From contig CANLZL010000002.1 in the NCBI GenBank assembly GCA_947495575.1, positions 1-64,000 of the forward strand: a DNA stretch of 64,000 bases. Reading direction: 5' to 3'. This DNA is from an uncultured Nioella sp. (lineage in GTDB: Bacteria > Pseudomonadota > Alphaproteobacteria > Rhodobacterales > Rhodobacteraceae). Under the pieces are notes generated by a model that was not told the origin of the DNA, did not search any database, and saw only the letters and a list, made by a program, of their open reading frames with translations. Below are positions 26,422-36,289 of this stretch, piece after piece. The stretch's first letter is position 1; every line of letters starts with the position of its first letter. Both the position numbers and the translations under genes were made by a program.

Positions 26422-27009
26422 ATGCGTATTTCTGGCAAATTGGCTCATGTTGTTTTGGTCATCGGGTTGTGCAGTTTGATGACCGGGCCAAGTCTGGCCC
26501 AAGACCTGCCCAACTTGCGCGAGGCCCGGCAATTGACCTTTGCCGATCGCGGAGCGGTCGAGGTTGAAGTGGTTCCTTTTGATGGAATTTCCGCCACAGA
26601 TCTTGCCATTTTGAACTCGGATCAGCTTGCCGGCGCAATCAACTATTACGGCGCAATTGCAATGGCGCCGGGAATGGGGTTGGCGTCTGAGGCGACCTCG
26701 GCCACGGCGAATTTTCACGATGTTGAAAACGCCTCACGCGTAGCTTTGGAACAGTGCAATGATGCGCGGACCTCTGGCCCCGCCTGCGTGGTTGTGCTGT
26801 TGGTGCGCCCGGACGGATGGGAACCCGGACGCTCGCTGCAGCTAAACACCCAAGCGACTGCTGCCCTGCGCGGAGAATACCGTCGCTTTGGCCGCCCCCG
26901 TGTTATGGCCATATCGGACGCAACAGGCCAGTGGGGCATTGGCGAGGATGCGGACGCCGCAGTTGCCCAATGCGGACAGCCTGATTGTCGCGCAGTTGTG
27001 ATGGACTAG
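26422..27009 (+). CDS. Hypothetical secreted protein with C-terminal DUF4189-like region
   Basis: A 195-residue protein with a signal peptide (MRISGKLAHVVLVIGLCSLMTGPSLA, cut before QDLP). The mature part has two similar stretches with cysteines: ALEQCNDARTSGPACVVVLLVRP and AVAQCGQPDCRAVVM, the kind of A-x4-C-x(n)-C-x2-V pattern found in small DUF4189-like proteins. Probably periplasmic. GGGGGATGTG gives a weak ribosome site. Function unknown. Confidence 0.65.
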   Translation: MRISGKLAHVVLVIGLCSLMTGPSLAQDLPNLREARQLTFADRGAVEVEVVPFDGISATDLAILNSDQLAGAINYYGAIAMAPGMGLASEATSATANFHDVENASRVALEQCNDARTSGPACVVVLLVRPDGWEPGRSLQLNTQATAALRGEYRRFGRPRVMAISDATGQWGIGEDADAAVAQCGQPDCRAVVMD

Positions 27010-27025
27010 GCCACGACATGGACGG

Positions 27026-27039
27026 TTGATCCATGTCAA
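27026..27039. promoter_or_regulatory. FNR/FnrL-type box upstream of hemA
   Basis: TTGATCCATGTCAA differs from the FNR consensus TTGAT-N4-ATCAA by one base. It lies 154 bases before the hemA GTG. In Rhodobacter sphaeroides hemA is known to be activated by FnrL at low oxygen. The site also sits inside a hairpin (GACATGGA/TCCATGTC, 27015-27037) that could be the end of the upstream transcript. Confidence 0.55.
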
Positions 27040-27192
27040 AGTAGAAAGAGCGTCAAAATGTAACTTGCGGGCTAAGGGGGCAAACCTCTACATGTCCGTC
27101 ATCTTCGGGATCAGGAAACGCAATTCTTCCGAAGGTTCAAATACCACCTCTTTGGGGCGCGCTGCGAACCGGCCCCGAGAAGGAGACTGCTT

Positions 27193-28416
27193 GTGACTTA
27201 CGATGCTGCGCTTGATGCCGCCCTGGACCGCCTTCACGAAGAAGGACGGTATCGCACGTTTATTGATATTGAACGTCAGCGCGGCCAGTTCCCGCATGCA
27301 GTATGGAACAAGCCAGACGGCACCCAACAAGACATCACGGTATGGTGCGGCAACGACTATCTTGGCATGGGTCAGCATCCCGTTGTTCTGGAAGCCATGC
27401 ATCAGGCACTGGAAGATACCGGTGCAGGCTCGGGCGGGACGCGCAATATCTCTGGCACCACGGTTTACCACAAGCGCCTTGAGGCGGAGTTGGCCGATCT
27501 GCATGGCAAAGAATCGGCTCTGCTGTTCACGTCGGCCTATATCGCCAATGACGCAACTTTGAGCACGCTGCCCAAATTGTTCCCAGGGCTCATTATTTAC
27601 TCCGATGAGCTCAACCACGCCTCCATGATCGAAGGCGTACGCAGAAATGGCGGGGCAAAGCGCATTTTCCGGCATAATGACGTCGCCCATCTGCGAGAGC
27701 TTTTGGCCGCTGACGATCCAGCCGCGCCCAAGTTGATTGCATTCGAATCCATTTATTCGATGGATGGCGATATCGGTCCGATCAAGGAAATCTGTGATCT
27801 GGCGGATGAATTTGGTGCGCTGACCTATCTGGATGAAGTTCATGCCGTTGGCATGTATGGCCCACGCGGCGGCGGGATCGCTGAGCGCGATGGGTTGATG
27901 CATCGCCTCGACATCATCAACGGCACCCTTGGAAAAGCGTTTGGTGTCTGCGGTGGCTACATTGCTGCATCGGAAAAAATGTGTGACGCTGTAAGGTCTT
28001 ATGCGCCGGGCTTCATCTTCACAACGTCGCTTCCTCCGGTGGTTGCGGCTGGCGCTGCGGCCTCGATCAAGCACCTGAAATCCGATCAGGCGCTGCGGGA
28101 TCTGCATCAGGAACGTGCCAAGGTTTTGAAACTGCGCCTGAAGGGTATGGGTCTGCCAATCATTGATCACGGGACCCATATCGTTCCCGTTATTGTCGGG
28201 GATCCGGTCCACACCAAGAAGATCTCGGACATGCTGTTGGCCGATTACGGCATCTATGTTCAGCCGATCAATTTCCCGACCGTTCCACGCGGCACCGAAC
28301 GTCTGCGCTTCACACCGTCACCTGTTCATGATCCCAAGATGTTGGACGGTCTTGTTCAGGCAATGGACGCGCTTTGGAACCACTGTGCGCTGAATCGTGC
28401 CGAAATGAGCGCCTGA
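27193..28416 (+). CDS. hemA: 5-aminolevulinate synthase
   Basis: A 407-residue PLP enzyme that condenses glycine and succinyl-CoA to 5-aminolevulinate, the alphaproteobacterial (C4) entry to heme. The PLP lysine is K248 in [14 protein letters not shown]. The glycine-rich [14 protein letters not shown] is at residues 78-90, and [12 protein letters not shown] and [13 protein letters not shown] are other family blocks. The start is GTG at 27193, preceded by AGAAGGAGAC. The FNR-like box upstream suggests oxygen control. Confidence 0.96.
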   Translation: MTYDAALDAALDRLHEEGRYRTFIDIERQRGQFPHAVWNKPDGTQQDITVWCGNDYLGMGQHPVVLEAMHQALEDTGAGSGGTRNISGTTVYHKRLEAELADLHGKESALLFTSAYIANDATLSTLPKLFPGLIIYSDELNHASMIEGVRRNGGAKRIFRHNDVAHLRELLAADDPAAPKLIAFESIYSMDGDIGPIKEICDLADEFGALTYLDEVHAVGMYGPRGGGIAERDGLMHRLDIINGTLGKAFGVCGGYIAASEKMCDAVRSYAPGFIFTTSLPPVVAAGAAASIKHLKSDQALRDLHQERAKVLKLRLKGMGLPIIDHGTHIVPVIVGDPVHTKKISDMLLADYGIYVQPINFPTVPRGTERLRFTPSPVHDPKMLDGLVQAMDALWNHCALNRAEMSA

Positions 28417-28570
28417 CCCACCTTCCCGTGGTGCAATTACCCTTCATGTTGTGGTAACAGTTTCGCAAGCCCGGCGATATTGGGGAATCAACGTCGGGAA
28501 ACGGGGATGTATCGGTTGAACAATTGGAAATTCCAATGCGTTTGACCTCTTTTGGGCGGGGCAGGACCGC

Positions 28571-29764
28571 ATGGGCATGAACAGGGACAACGCGCCGGGG
28601 CGCAGCCTACCATTCGATCCGAATGATGTGCTGGATGTCCCTTTGGGCGACCTTATGCGAGGCGAACGTGCCACGCAGGGCAAATCCCTGCTGGATGTTG
28701 AGCGTGAGCTCAAGATCAAAGCGGCCCATGTTGCCGCCATCGAAAACGCCGATCTTTCCGTCTTTGCCACCAAGGGGTTTGTCGCCGGCTACGTACGATC
28801 CTATGCGCGCTATCTGGGCATTGACCCCGAATGGGCTTTCAAGCGGTTTTCGGATGAGGCAGGATTTTACGGCGTTCATGGTCAATCCGCCGATCAGGCC
28901 AAAAAAGCCAAACGCGTGTTTGGTGAAGCACCCAAGAATGTTGCCGTGAATGACGTGATGTCGTCGGCCCGTGTCAGTTTTGCCCCCGAAAAAGAAAGCT
29001 GGTTTGCCAATCTCGAACCCGGTGCGCTTGGCTCGGCCGCTGTGCTGATCGCCTTGGTCATGGGCATCGGCTATGGCGCCTATTCTGTTTTGACCGAAAT
29101 CCAGCGCGTGCAATTTGTTCCAATCGAAGAAGCACCGGAAACGGTGGCCAGCCTTGATCCACTGGCGGGTGCGGGCGTGAATATGACCGTTGCCAGCCTG
29201 CCGGACGCAACCACACCACGTGTCCCGGGATTTGACCCCATTGATCCGATTTATCGCCCGCAAGCGTTGGATGTGCCGGTTCTGACTCCGCGCGATCAGG
29301 CCATCGCGACCCTTGATCCAAATTCGAATGGGCAATTTGCGGCCCCACCCAGCCTGCTGCGTCCTGAACCGCAGATTGAAGAACCTGGTTTTGAGTTGGC
29401 CTCTGGTGTGCAGGTCACAGAAGAACGCGACGGCGATGAAGTGATCCTATTTGCCGTGCGCCCCTCGTGGATCCGCATCCGTTCTGCCTCTGGAACGGTA
29501 CTTTTTGAAGGCACGTTGAATGCCGGTGAAAGCTATACTTTGCCCGAAGGGGCCGAAGCCCCAACATTGCGCGCGGGCAATGCGGGATCTCTCTACTTCG
29601 CCGTTAACGGTGTAACCCTTGGCCCCTCTGGCCCCGGCGCGTCGATTGCACGGGATGTGATCCTGACCGCCGATGCCTTGAGCGACAATTACGTTATGGC
29701 GGATGCGGCAGCAGACCCCGATCTGCCACGTGTTGCCGCATTGGTTCTTTCTGACGAGAACTAA
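28571..29764 (+). CDS. RodZ-like HTH membrane protein (DUF4115)
   Basis: A 397-residue protein. Residues about 20-95 form a Cro/CI-type helix-turn-helix (GDLMRGERATQGKSLLDVERELKIKAAHVAAIENADLSVF...GFVAGYVRSYARYLGIDP). One membrane helix follows (about 155-175: GSAAVLIALVMGIGYGAYSVL), then a Pro-rich linker and a C-terminal DUF4115 domain (about 290-375). This is the RodZ layout: RodZ links MreB to the cell wall machinery. It lies directly before ispG, as the homologous gene does in many proteobacteria. Signalling other than shape control cannot be excluded. Confidence 0.85.
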   Translation: MGMNRDNAPGRSLPFDPNDVLDVPLGDLMRGERATQGKSLLDVERELKIKAAHVAAIENADLSVFATKGFVAGYVRSYARYLGIDPEWAFKRFSDEAGFYGVHGQSADQAKKAKRVFGEAPKNVAVNDVMSSARVSFAPEKESWFANLEPGALGSAAVLIALVMGIGYGAYSVLTEIQRVQFVPIEEAPETVASLDPLAGAGVNMTVASLPDATTPRVPGFDPIDPIYRPQALDVPVLTPRDQAIATLDPNSNGQFAAPPSLLRPEPQIEEPGFELASGVQVTEERDGDEVILFAVRPSWIRIRSASGTVLFEGTLNAGESYTLPEGAEAPTLRAGNAGSLYFAVNGVTLGPSGPGASIARDVILTADALSDNYVMADAAADPDLPRVAALVLSDEN

Positions 29765-29841
29765 GGCCGCAGGGCGTTGCCCTTGACCGGCGCAGCCTCT
29801 ATCTGAACAGCAACAGCATTTGACACAGGCAGAGCCTTTTC

Positions 29842-30963
29842 ATGTCGCACAATCCAATCCGTCCATGGCGCAATATTGATCGACGTTCCAGCCGCCAGAT
29901 CCATGTGGGTAGTGTTCCCGTAGGAGGCGGTGCGCCCATTTCGGTGCAAACGATGACCAATACGCTGACCACGGATGTGGCCGGAACCATTGCGCAAGTG
30001 CTTGCTTGTGCCGAGGCCGGGGCGGATATCGTGCGCATCTCGGTGCCTGATGAGGGTTCGTCAAAGGCTCTGAAAGAGATTGTTGCTGATAGCCCGGTGC
30101 CCATCGTGGCCGACATCCACTTCCATTACAAACGCGGGATCGAAGCAGCCGAGGCAGGGGCCGCCTGCCTTCGGATCAATCCCGGCAATATCGGCAGTGC
30201 GGACCGGGTGGCCGAAGTTGTTCAAGCCGCAAAAGACCATAATTGTTCGATCCGGATCGGTGTGAACGCGGGTTCGCTGGAAAAGCATTTGCTGGACAAA
30301 TACGGCGAACCTTGCCCCGATGCGATGATCGAAAGCGGGTTGGATCATATTCGCATTTTGCAGGATCATGATTTCCACGAGTTCAAGATCAGCGTGAAGG
30401 CATCCGATGTCTTCATGGCCGCGGCAGCATATCAAGGCCTGGCCGAAGCCACGGATGCACCCATTCACCTTGGCATTACAGAGGCCGGTGGGCTGATGAC
30501 CGGCACGGTAAAGTCGGCCATTGGGCTTGGAAATCTTCTTTGGATGGGTATTGGAGACACTCTGCGGGTCAGCCTTTCAGCCGACCCGGTGGAGGAAGTT
30601 AAGGTCGGGTATGAGATTCTGAAAGCGCTTGGCCTGCGCCACCGTGGTGTGAATATCATTTCCTGCCCGTCCTGTGCGCGGCAAGGATTTGACGTGATCA
30701 AAACCGTAGAACTGCTGGAAGATCGGCTGGCGCATATCAAGACACCAATGAGCCTGTCGATCATAGGTTGCGTTGTAAACGGACCGGGCGAAGCCCTGTT
30801 GACTGATGTCGGGTTTACTGGCGGCGGGGCCGGGTCGGGGATGGTTTATCTGGATGGCAAACAGGCCCATAAACTGGCCAATGACGGCATGGTTGATCAC
30901 ATCGTCGAGCAGGTGGAAGCCAAGGCCGCGGAACTGGACGCTCAGCAATCCGCCGCCGAATGA
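29842..30963 (+). CDS. ispG: 4-hydroxy-3-methylbut-2-enyl-diphosphate synthase
   Basis: A 373-residue iron-sulphur enzyme of the MEP isoprenoid pathway. It converts MEcPP to HMBPP. The N-terminal TIM-barrel has [19 protein letters not shown], and the cluster cysteines are C275 and C278 in [12 protein letters not shown] and C310 in [11 protein letters not shown]. The length fits the bacterial short form. It follows the RodZ-like gene by 77 bases and is likely in one transcript with it. Confidence 0.95.
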   Translation: MSHNPIRPWRNIDRRSSRQIHVGSVPVGGGAPISVQTMTNTLTTDVAGTIAQVLACAEAGADIVRISVPDEGSSKALKEIVADSPVPIVADIHFHYKRGIEAAEAGAACLRINPGNIGSADRVAEVVQAAKDHNCSIRIGVNAGSLEKHLLDKYGEPCPDAMIESGLDHIRILQDHDFHEFKISVKASDVFMAAAAYQGLAEATDAPIHLGITEAGGLMTGTVKSAIGLGNLLWMGIGDTLRVSLSADPVEEVKVGYEILKALGLRHRGVNIISCPSCARQGFDVIKTVELLEDRLAHIKTPMSLSIIGCVVNGPGEALLTDVGFTGGGAGSGMVYLDGKQAHKLANDGMVDHIVEQVEAKAAELDAQQSAAE

Positions 30964-31426
30964 TCAAAAAAGCAGCTCCGTTAACCCTTCGTGCGCAGAA
31001 TTGTCTTATGAACAGCCCAGAGAAGTTGACCCCCGCTGCGGGTTTGGGTGCGTGCAGCAGGGGTCGTTAAACGGCTGAGTGGACAAATGCTCTGCCCCCA
31101 TCCGTGTGGGTACATAACCATGTCAGCCTTTCCGAAGTGTTAACGATATCCGGCAAGTTTAAGATTTATTGCCGGAAATGTTGCCAAACAGACTAGAGAC
31201 CCAGGTCCGAGACCCCAAAAGCTCATATAGATTTCTTGGTTCGATTCATTGGGGTGCGCTGCGCGTCGATTTCCAACACTTATGTCGACAAGAATTTGGT
31301 TTCTTGATCTCCGCTATATAGACCGCCTCAAGCGGACATATCTCCCGATTTTGACGGCGCGCCGCATTGCAGTTTTGTGTGGAACAGGGTCCAGTATACG
31401 GAACCGGCAATTTCAGGCGCAGTTTC
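30964..31426. other. 463-base intergenic region upstream of the VIT gene
   Basis: No convincing gene. Two hairpins can be drawn: GACCCC(C)GCTGC with GCAGC(A)GGGGTC (31028-31065) and CCGGCAA with TTGCCGG (31150-31175); neither has a T run. The first may end the ispG transcript. The VIT promoter should lie in 31200-31420, but no clear box is visible. A small structured RNA is possible but not supported. Confidence 0.35.
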
Positions 31427-32131
31427 ATGATCGATCATCCTTCAACTCATTCTGAACCACATCTTTCCAATCGAACGGGCTGGCTTCGGGCAGCAGTGAT
31501 GGGGGCCAATGACGGCATTCTGTCGACGGCCTCCCTGATTGTTGGGGTCGCAGCAGGCGGCGGCGATCGGACCGCCGTGGTTTTGGCCGGTGTTGCCGGA
31601 ATGGTTGCAGGCGCAATGAGCATGGCAGCCGGAGAATATGTTTCGGTGTCCAGCCAGGCCGATACAGAACGCGCTGATGTGGAACGCGAAAGGGCAGAAC
31701 TGGAGACCAACCCCCAGGGTGAATTGGACGAATTGGCGGCCATCTATCGTAATCGGGGGTTGTCGCCGGATCTTGCCCAGCAAGTCGCGGTAGAACTGAC
31801 TGAAAAAGACGCCCTTGGTGCGCATCTTCGCGATGAAATCGGAATTACTGACCTTTCCCCGCCGCAACCGATGCAGGCGGCGATTGTTTCCGCCCTTACG
31901 TTTGCCGTTGGCGCGTCGGCCCCGCTTATTGTTGCCATGCTGGTGCCCTTGGCGCAGATCCTGTGGTGGGTTGGTCTTGCAACGATAATCGCGCTGGCCG
32001 CGCTTGGCGCTTTGGGAGCGCAAGCTGGCGGCGCGCCCAGACCACGTGCTGCAGTGAGAGTTGTTGTGTGGGGCGTACTGGCCATGGCGGCAACTTCTGC
32101 AATTGGTGCGTTGGTTGGAACCGCGCTTTAG
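31427..32131 (+). CDS. VIT/CCC1-type Fe/Mn transporter
   Basis: A 234-residue membrane protein of the vacuolar-iron-transporter family. After a His-containing N terminus comes the first helix signature GWLRAAVMGANDGILSTASLIVGVAAGG, then MVAGAMSMAAGEYVSVSSQADTERADVERERAEL, a charged metal-binding loop, and three C-terminal helices. It should move Fe2+ or Mn2+ out of the cytoplasm. It lacks the N-terminal ferritin domain of MbfA-type proteins. The ATG at 31427 is chosen because earlier in-frame residues are not family-like; the ribosome site is weak. Confidence 0.87.
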   Translation: MIDHPSTHSEPHLSNRTGWLRAAVMGANDGILSTASLIVGVAAGGGDRTAVVLAGVAGMVAGAMSMAAGEYVSVSSQADTERADVERERAELETNPQGELDELAAIYRNRGLSPDLAQQVAVELTEKDALGAHLRDEIGITDLSPPQPMQAAIVSALTFAVGASAPLIVAMLVPLAQILWWVGLATIIALAALGALGAQAGGAPRPRAAVRVVVWGVLAMAATSAIGALVGTAL

Positions 32132-32155
32132 TTTGGTGTTGAAAATATCTGGATT

Positions 32156-32169
32156 TGTTAGCGCTAACA
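32156..32169. promoter_or_regulatory. LacI-type operator in front of edd
   Basis: TGTTAGCGCTAACA is a perfect 14-base palindrome with the central CG typical of LacI-family operators, 40 bases upstream of the edd ATG. It would let a sugar-responsive LacI repressor control the edd-eda transcript. The regulator gene is not in the window. Confidence 0.6.
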
Positions 32170-32208
32170 CTATATGTGAACGACAACACCAGATAAGGAG
32201 TTTGCGTC

Positions 32209-34014
32209 ATGCCGCTCGACCGCCGCATTGCTGAGGTAACGGACCGTATAATCCAGCGTTCTGAAAACGCGCGGGGAACCTATCTTGACCGCATGCGCGG
32301 GGCTGCTGAAAAGGGTCCGGTTCGCGCCCATCTAAGCTGTTCCAACCTTGCCCATGCCTACGCGGCGATGGGCGATGACAAGGGAACACTGACAGCCGAT
32401 CGCGCGCCCAATATCGGTATTATCACTGCCTATAATGACATGCTGTCGGCCCATCAGCCGTTTCAGGGCTACCCGGATCTGATCAAGGAAGCGGCTCGGG
32501 CACGGGGCGCGACAGCGCAGGTTGCCGGTGGTGTGCCTGCAATGTGTGATGGCGTGACACAAGGCCAGCCGGGCATGGAGCTTAGCCTGTTCTCGCGGGA
32601 TGTGATCGCTTTGGCGGCGGGCGTCGGGCTTAGCCATAACTGCTTTGACAGCGCCATGTATCTGGGTGTCTGCGACAAGATCGTTCCTGGTCTGATCATT
32701 GCGGCAGCAACATTTGGCCATATCCCGGCAGTCTTTGCCCCGGCGGGGCCAATGCCCTCTGGCTTGCCAAATGACGAAAAGGCCAAAGTACGTCAGGAAT
32801 TTGCGACCGGAAAGGTTGGCCGCGACAAGTTGATGGAGGCGGAAATGGCCTCGTATCACGGGCCGGGCACCTGCACATTCTATGGCACGGCCAACACCAA
32901 CCAGATGTTGATGGAGTTTATGGGCCTGCATTTGCCGGGCTCAAGCTTCGTCAATCCCAACACGCCGTTGCGCGACGCGCTGACGACGGCAGCGACCGAA
33001 AAAGCGCTCTCGATCACGGCGCTTGGCAATGACTATCGCCCGGCGGGTGAAGTGCTGGATGAAAAGGCTTTTGTTAACGGCATCGTTGGATTAATGGCCA
33101 CGGGCGGATCCACCAATCTGGTCTTGCACCTGCCTGCCATGGCGCGTGCGGCGGGTGTTCTGCTGGAACCAGTGGATTTCGCGGATATCTCTGCCGCTGT
33201 TCCCCTGATGGCGCGGGTCTATCCCAACGGTTTGGCCGATGTGAACCATTTTCACGCGGCTGGCGGGCTTGGCTATATGATTGGTCAGCTCTTGGATGCT
33301 GGTCTGTTGCATGATGATGTCGTGACCATTTCCGGCGACGGGTTGGACCGATATCGGCAAGAGCCGAAGCTGGATGGCGACAAGGTGGTCTGGACCGATG
33401 GCGCCGGCGAAAGCCTGAATGACCGAATTCTGCGTCCGACCTCGGATCCATTCCAGGCCACTGGCGGCTTGGCCGAACTAAAGGGCAATCTGGGGCAGGG
33501 GATCATGAAGGTTTCTGCCGTGGATCCGGAACGTCGGTCGATCGAAGCGCCTGTTGCAGTTTTCCAGGATCAGGAATCGGTCAAGGCGGCTTTTCACGCG
33601 GGCGACCTCGATCGCGATGTGATTGTCGTTGTCCGGTTCCAAGGCCCACGTGCCAATGGGATGCCGGAATTGCACGGGCTTACACCTGTTCTTTCTGTCC
33701 TTCAGGGTCGTGGGCACAAAGTGGCCTTGGTCACAGATGGCCGGATGTCGGGTGCGTCGGGCAAAGTTCCCGCAGCAATTCATGTCTCGCCTGAAGCTTT
33801 GGACGGTGGCATGATCGCCAAATTGCAGGATGGCGATATTCTGCGCGTAGATGCAGATGCCGGTCAATTTGAGATCCTGACAGACGGTGTCGCAGATCGC
33901 GCCGCGGCCACTCCGGACCTTACTGCCAACAGCCACGGTATCGGTCGAGAGTTGTTCGAGCTATTTCGAAATAGCGCGGGCCCTGCAACCAGCGGCGCGG
34001 GCTGCGTCAGCTAA
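32209..34014 (+). CDS. edd: Phosphogluconate dehydratase
   Basis: A 601-residue member of the IlvD/Edd dehydratase family, long enough for Edd. It should dehydrate 6-phosphogluconate to KDPG in the Entner-Doudoroff pathway using an Fe-S cluster. Blocks: GIITAYNDMLSAHQPFQGYPDLIKEAARARGATAQVAGGVPAMCDGVTQGQPGMELSLFSRDVIA, then GPGTCTFYGTANTNQMLMEFMGLHLPGSSFVNP, and near the end VTDGRMSGASGKVPAAIHVSPEA. AAGGAG precedes the ATG. eda follows after 61 bases. The palindrome upstream suggests repression by a LacI regulator. Confidence 0.94.
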   Translation: MPLDRRIAEVTDRIIQRSENARGTYLDRMRGAAEKGPVRAHLSCSNLAHAYAAMGDDKGTLTADRAPNIGIITAYNDMLSAHQPFQGYPDLIKEAARARGATAQVAGGVPAMCDGVTQGQPGMELSLFSRDVIALAAGVGLSHNCFDSAMYLGVCDKIVPGLIIAAATFGHIPAVFAPAGPMPSGLPNDEKAKVRQEFATGKVGRDKLMEAEMASYHGPGTCTFYGTANTNQMLMEFMGLHLPGSSFVNPNTPLRDALTTAATEKALSITALGNDYRPAGEVLDEKAFVNGIVGLMATGGSTNLVLHLPAMARAAGVLLEPVDFADISAAVPLMARVYPNGLADVNHFHAAGGLGYMIGQLLDAGLLHDDVVTISGDGLDRYRQEPKLDGDKVVWTDGAGESLNDRILRPTSDPFQATGGLAELKGNLGQGIMKVSAVDPERRSIEAPVAVFQDQESVKAAFHAGDLDRDVIVVVRFQGPRANGMPELHGLTPVLSVLQGRGHKVALVTDGRMSGASGKVPAAIHVSPEALDGGMIAKLQDGDILRVDADAGQFEILTDGVADRAAATPDLTANSHGIGRELFELFRNSAGPATSGAGCVS

Positions 34015-34075
34015 CCCCCTTTTCATTTTTGGTACGACCAAATATACCTCCGACCATTCGGAACAGGATAAGATC

Positions 34076-34717
34076 ATGACCCCACAAGCCGCCTCAAAAG
34101 CCGCGCGCGACATTGCCGCGCTGGCCCCCATCGTTCCCGTCTTGGTTGTCAAAGACGTGGCTCATGCCCGGCCATTGGCCGAAGCCCTTGTTGCGGGTGG
34201 ACTGCCAGCCTTGGAAGTCACCCTGCGGACCCCTGCCGCATTAGATGTCATCCGCGAGATGGCGAAAGTGCCGGGCGGTGTGGTTGGCGCAGGAACTTTG
34301 TTGACACCTGAAGATGTGCGCGCAGCGAAAGAAGCCGGCGCAACCTTTGGGGTGTCACCCGGTGCGACCGACCGCCTTCTTGATGCCTGCGAGGCAGAAG
34401 GCCTTCCCCTTCTGCCCGGCGCAGCAACCGCGTCTGAGGCGATGGCGCTTTTGGAACGCGGCTATGACATGCTGAAATTCTTCCCGGCTGAGGCGTCGGG
34501 TGGTGCACCTGCTTTGAAAGGCATAGGCGCCCCGATCCCACAGGTCAGCTTTTGCCCGACCGGCGGCGTCTCGATGAAGAATGCCAATGATTACCTGAGC
34601 TTGCCTAATGTGGTTTGCGCGGGCGGATCATGGGTTGCCCCGACCGACGCGGTTGAAGCAGGCAATTGGGCGCGGATCGAGGAATTAGCGCGTGAGGCCG
34701 CAGCGCTGCCGCGTTGA
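34076..34717 (+). CDS. eda: KDPG aldolase
   Basis: A 213-residue class I aldolase that splits 2-keto-3-deoxy-6-phosphogluconate into pyruvate and glyceraldehyde-3-phosphate. Schiff-base lysine K134 in DMLKFFPAEAS; Glu47 in LEVTLRTPAAL. The start is the ATG at 34076 after ACAGGATAAG. An upstream extension of the frame would overlap the end of edd. It follows edd, as in the usual Entner-Doudoroff operon, and stops 12 bases from the convergent ada gene. Confidence 0.94.
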   Translation: MTPQAASKAARDIAALAPIVPVLVVKDVAHARPLAEALVAGGLPALEVTLRTPAALDVIREMAKVPGGVVGAGTLLTPEDVRAAKEAGATFGVSPGATDRLLDACEAEGLPLLPGAATASEAMALLERGYDMLKFFPAEASGGAPALKGIGAPIPQVSFCPTGGVSMKNANDYLSLPNVVCAGGSWVAPTDAVEAGNWARIEELAREAAALPR

Positions 34718-34729
34718 GGCCAGCCAAGG

Positions 34730-35794
34730 TTAGCCCGCTTTTTGCCGGGCAAACCCTTGTTCCAGCGCAATCAGCTTTTCCTTGCGCCATATCCCGCCGC
34801 CATATCCGGTCAAGGAACCATCGGCGCCGATGACCCGGTGGCAGGGAATGAGAATAGCTATACGGTTGGCCCCGTTGGCCCGCGCCACGGCGCGCGTTGC
34901 TGTGGGCCGATCTATCTGGGTGGCCAGATCCCGATAACTGCGTGTTTCTCCGGCGGGAATTTTGCGTAGAGCCGCCCAGACATTTGCTTGAAACGGCGTG
35001 CCGCCGGGAGCCAACGGAATGTCGAAGTCCCGGTGGTGTCCGGCAAAGAATTCCGCCAGTTGCTGTTCGAGCCTGACCATGGGCGCAGGCCGTCCAATGC
35101 CTATATCGCCCTTCACATCTTTCAAAATGGACTTCAACTCGGCAGGCAATGCTTTTCGGTCAGCAAATTCCAATAAGTATAGGTGACGGTCGTCGCACAC
35201 GGCGATCATCGGGCCGAGGTCGGTTTCAATCCAGTTGGCCTGAAGGCGTGCGTTTTTATTTAGCTTGCCCGGTGCGACACCAAGCAATTTGGCAAAACTG
35301 GCGCGAAAGGCAGAGGCGCTTTCAAACCCTGCTTCAAGCTGGGCATCAATCACTTTGCCTTCATTTGCCAAAACGGTGAAACTCTCTCTCAGCCGTCTTT
35401 GACGAGCCATTTCCAGAAAACTGATTCCGAAATTTCGTTTGAATGCCCGACGGACGGAAGAGGGATCAAGCCCGCGTGCAATAAGGTCGGCCTCGCGCCA
35501 GCGACGGGTAGGATCGAGTTCAATCGCGGAGACGAGATCGCCCACCATAGGATCCAGTTGACCGGCGGCTTCCAGTGGTTTGCAGCGTTTGCAGGGGCGG
35601 AACCCTGCCTCGATGGAGGCCGCGACACTGTCATAGAAAGTGCAGTTCTTGCGCAGTGGTTTGCGGGCCGAACAGGTCAGGCGGCAAAATATCCCGGTCG
35701 AGGACACACCCACATAGGCGCGTCCTTCATAACCGGAATCCCGTGCCAGAAGCGCGTCGTACAGGGTATCATCGGAGGGCAAATTAAACATCAT
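34730..35794 (-). CDS. ada: Ada: O6-methylguanine methyltransferase and transcription activator
   Basis: A 354-residue three-part protein. The N-terminal zinc domain has four cysteines, C37, C41, C68 and C71, at the spacing of E. coli Ada (C38, C42, C69, C72); in E. coli, C38 accepts methyl from phosphotriesters. An AraC-type HTH follows (about 90-180). The C-terminal methyltransferase has the active cysteine C318 in IPCHRVIG. The TTG at 35821 would add nine residues; the ATG at 35794 fits the family start MMFNLPSDDTLYDALLARD. Methylation turns it into an activator of its own repair genes. Confidence 0.93.
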   Translation of the reverse strand: MMFNLPSDDTLYDALLARDSGYEGRAYVGVSSTGIFCRLTCSARKPLRKNCTFYDSVAASIEAGFRPCKRCKPLEAAGQLDPMVGDLVSAIELDPTRRWREADLIARGLDPSSVRRAFKRNFGISFLEMARQRRLRESFTVLANEGKVIDAQLEAGFESASAFRASFAKLLGVAPGKLNKNARLQANWIETDLGPMIAVCDDRHLYLLEFADRKALPAELKSILKDVKGDIGIGRPAPMVRLEQQLAEFFAGHHRDFDIPLAPGGTPFQANVWAALRKIPAGETRSYRDLATQIDRPTATRAVARANGANRIAILIPCHRVIGADGSLTGYGGGIWRKEKLIALEQGFARQKAG

Positions 35795-35853
35795 GAGACA
35801 CAGTCTAACCGATTCCCGCAATGACCAGCGCCGAAAAACGGGCAGGGATGTGA

Positions 35854-36201
35854 TCAGCTGCGTGGGGGCAGGGTAGCCTGAACCTTCTTGGTCAGGCCCG
35901 ATCGCATGATGTCGTAGGATTGCTCCAACCTGTGACGCAGATCGCTCTCATCGGCAGTGCCCCATGGAATCCGCACCCATGACCGGTGGAAATAGGGGGC
36001 CTTTACTGCCGCTCCGGCCTCGATCAACATCTGTGCGGTTTCGATATCGGGTGTTTTCACCGACACGCCGTCATCGGCTGTCCCGATACAGGCAAACATC
36101 TTGCCGCCAACTTTCCATGCGTCATGTCCGCCGCCCCAAGGGTCAGAGACCTCTGCGCCCGGGAAGGTTTCACAGATACGATTTACGATTTCTCGGGTCA
36201 T
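35854..36201 (-). CDS. MmcQ/YjbR-family protein
   Basis: A 115-residue protein with the YjbR-like layout: MTREIVNRICETFPGAEVSDPWGGGHDAWKVGGKMFACI, then SVKTPDIETAQMLIEAGAAVKAPYFHRSWVRIPWG. These cysteine-poor proteins have a DNA-binding-like double-wing fold of unknown function. GGAG lies before the ATG at 36201. A much longer frame upstream is not supported by any ribosome site. Confidence 0.8.
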   Translation of the reverse strand: MTREIVNRICETFPGAEVSDPWGGGHDAWKVGGKMFACIGTADDGVSVKTPDIETAQMLIEAGAAVKAPYFHRSWVRIPWGTADESDLRHRLEQSYDIMRSGLTKKVQATLPPRS

Positions 36202-36289
36202 GGCACGCTCCGGGGGTTGGCACGAGGAATGCGCAAGGCTAACATGATCCCCATGACAAGGACCATTTGCATTATCTGCTGCATTACCA

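Noticed and set aside
27088-28212. A 374-residue minus-strand frame antisense to hemA
   Set aside because: hemA is unmistakable, and the antisense frame has no start signal or motif.
32209-34014. The edd product as the missing sugar-acid dehydratase of the DgoK/DgoA pathway
   Set aside because: It is full-length Edd, sits with eda and has its own LacI-type operator, so it serves 6-phosphogluconate. It remains untested for other acids.
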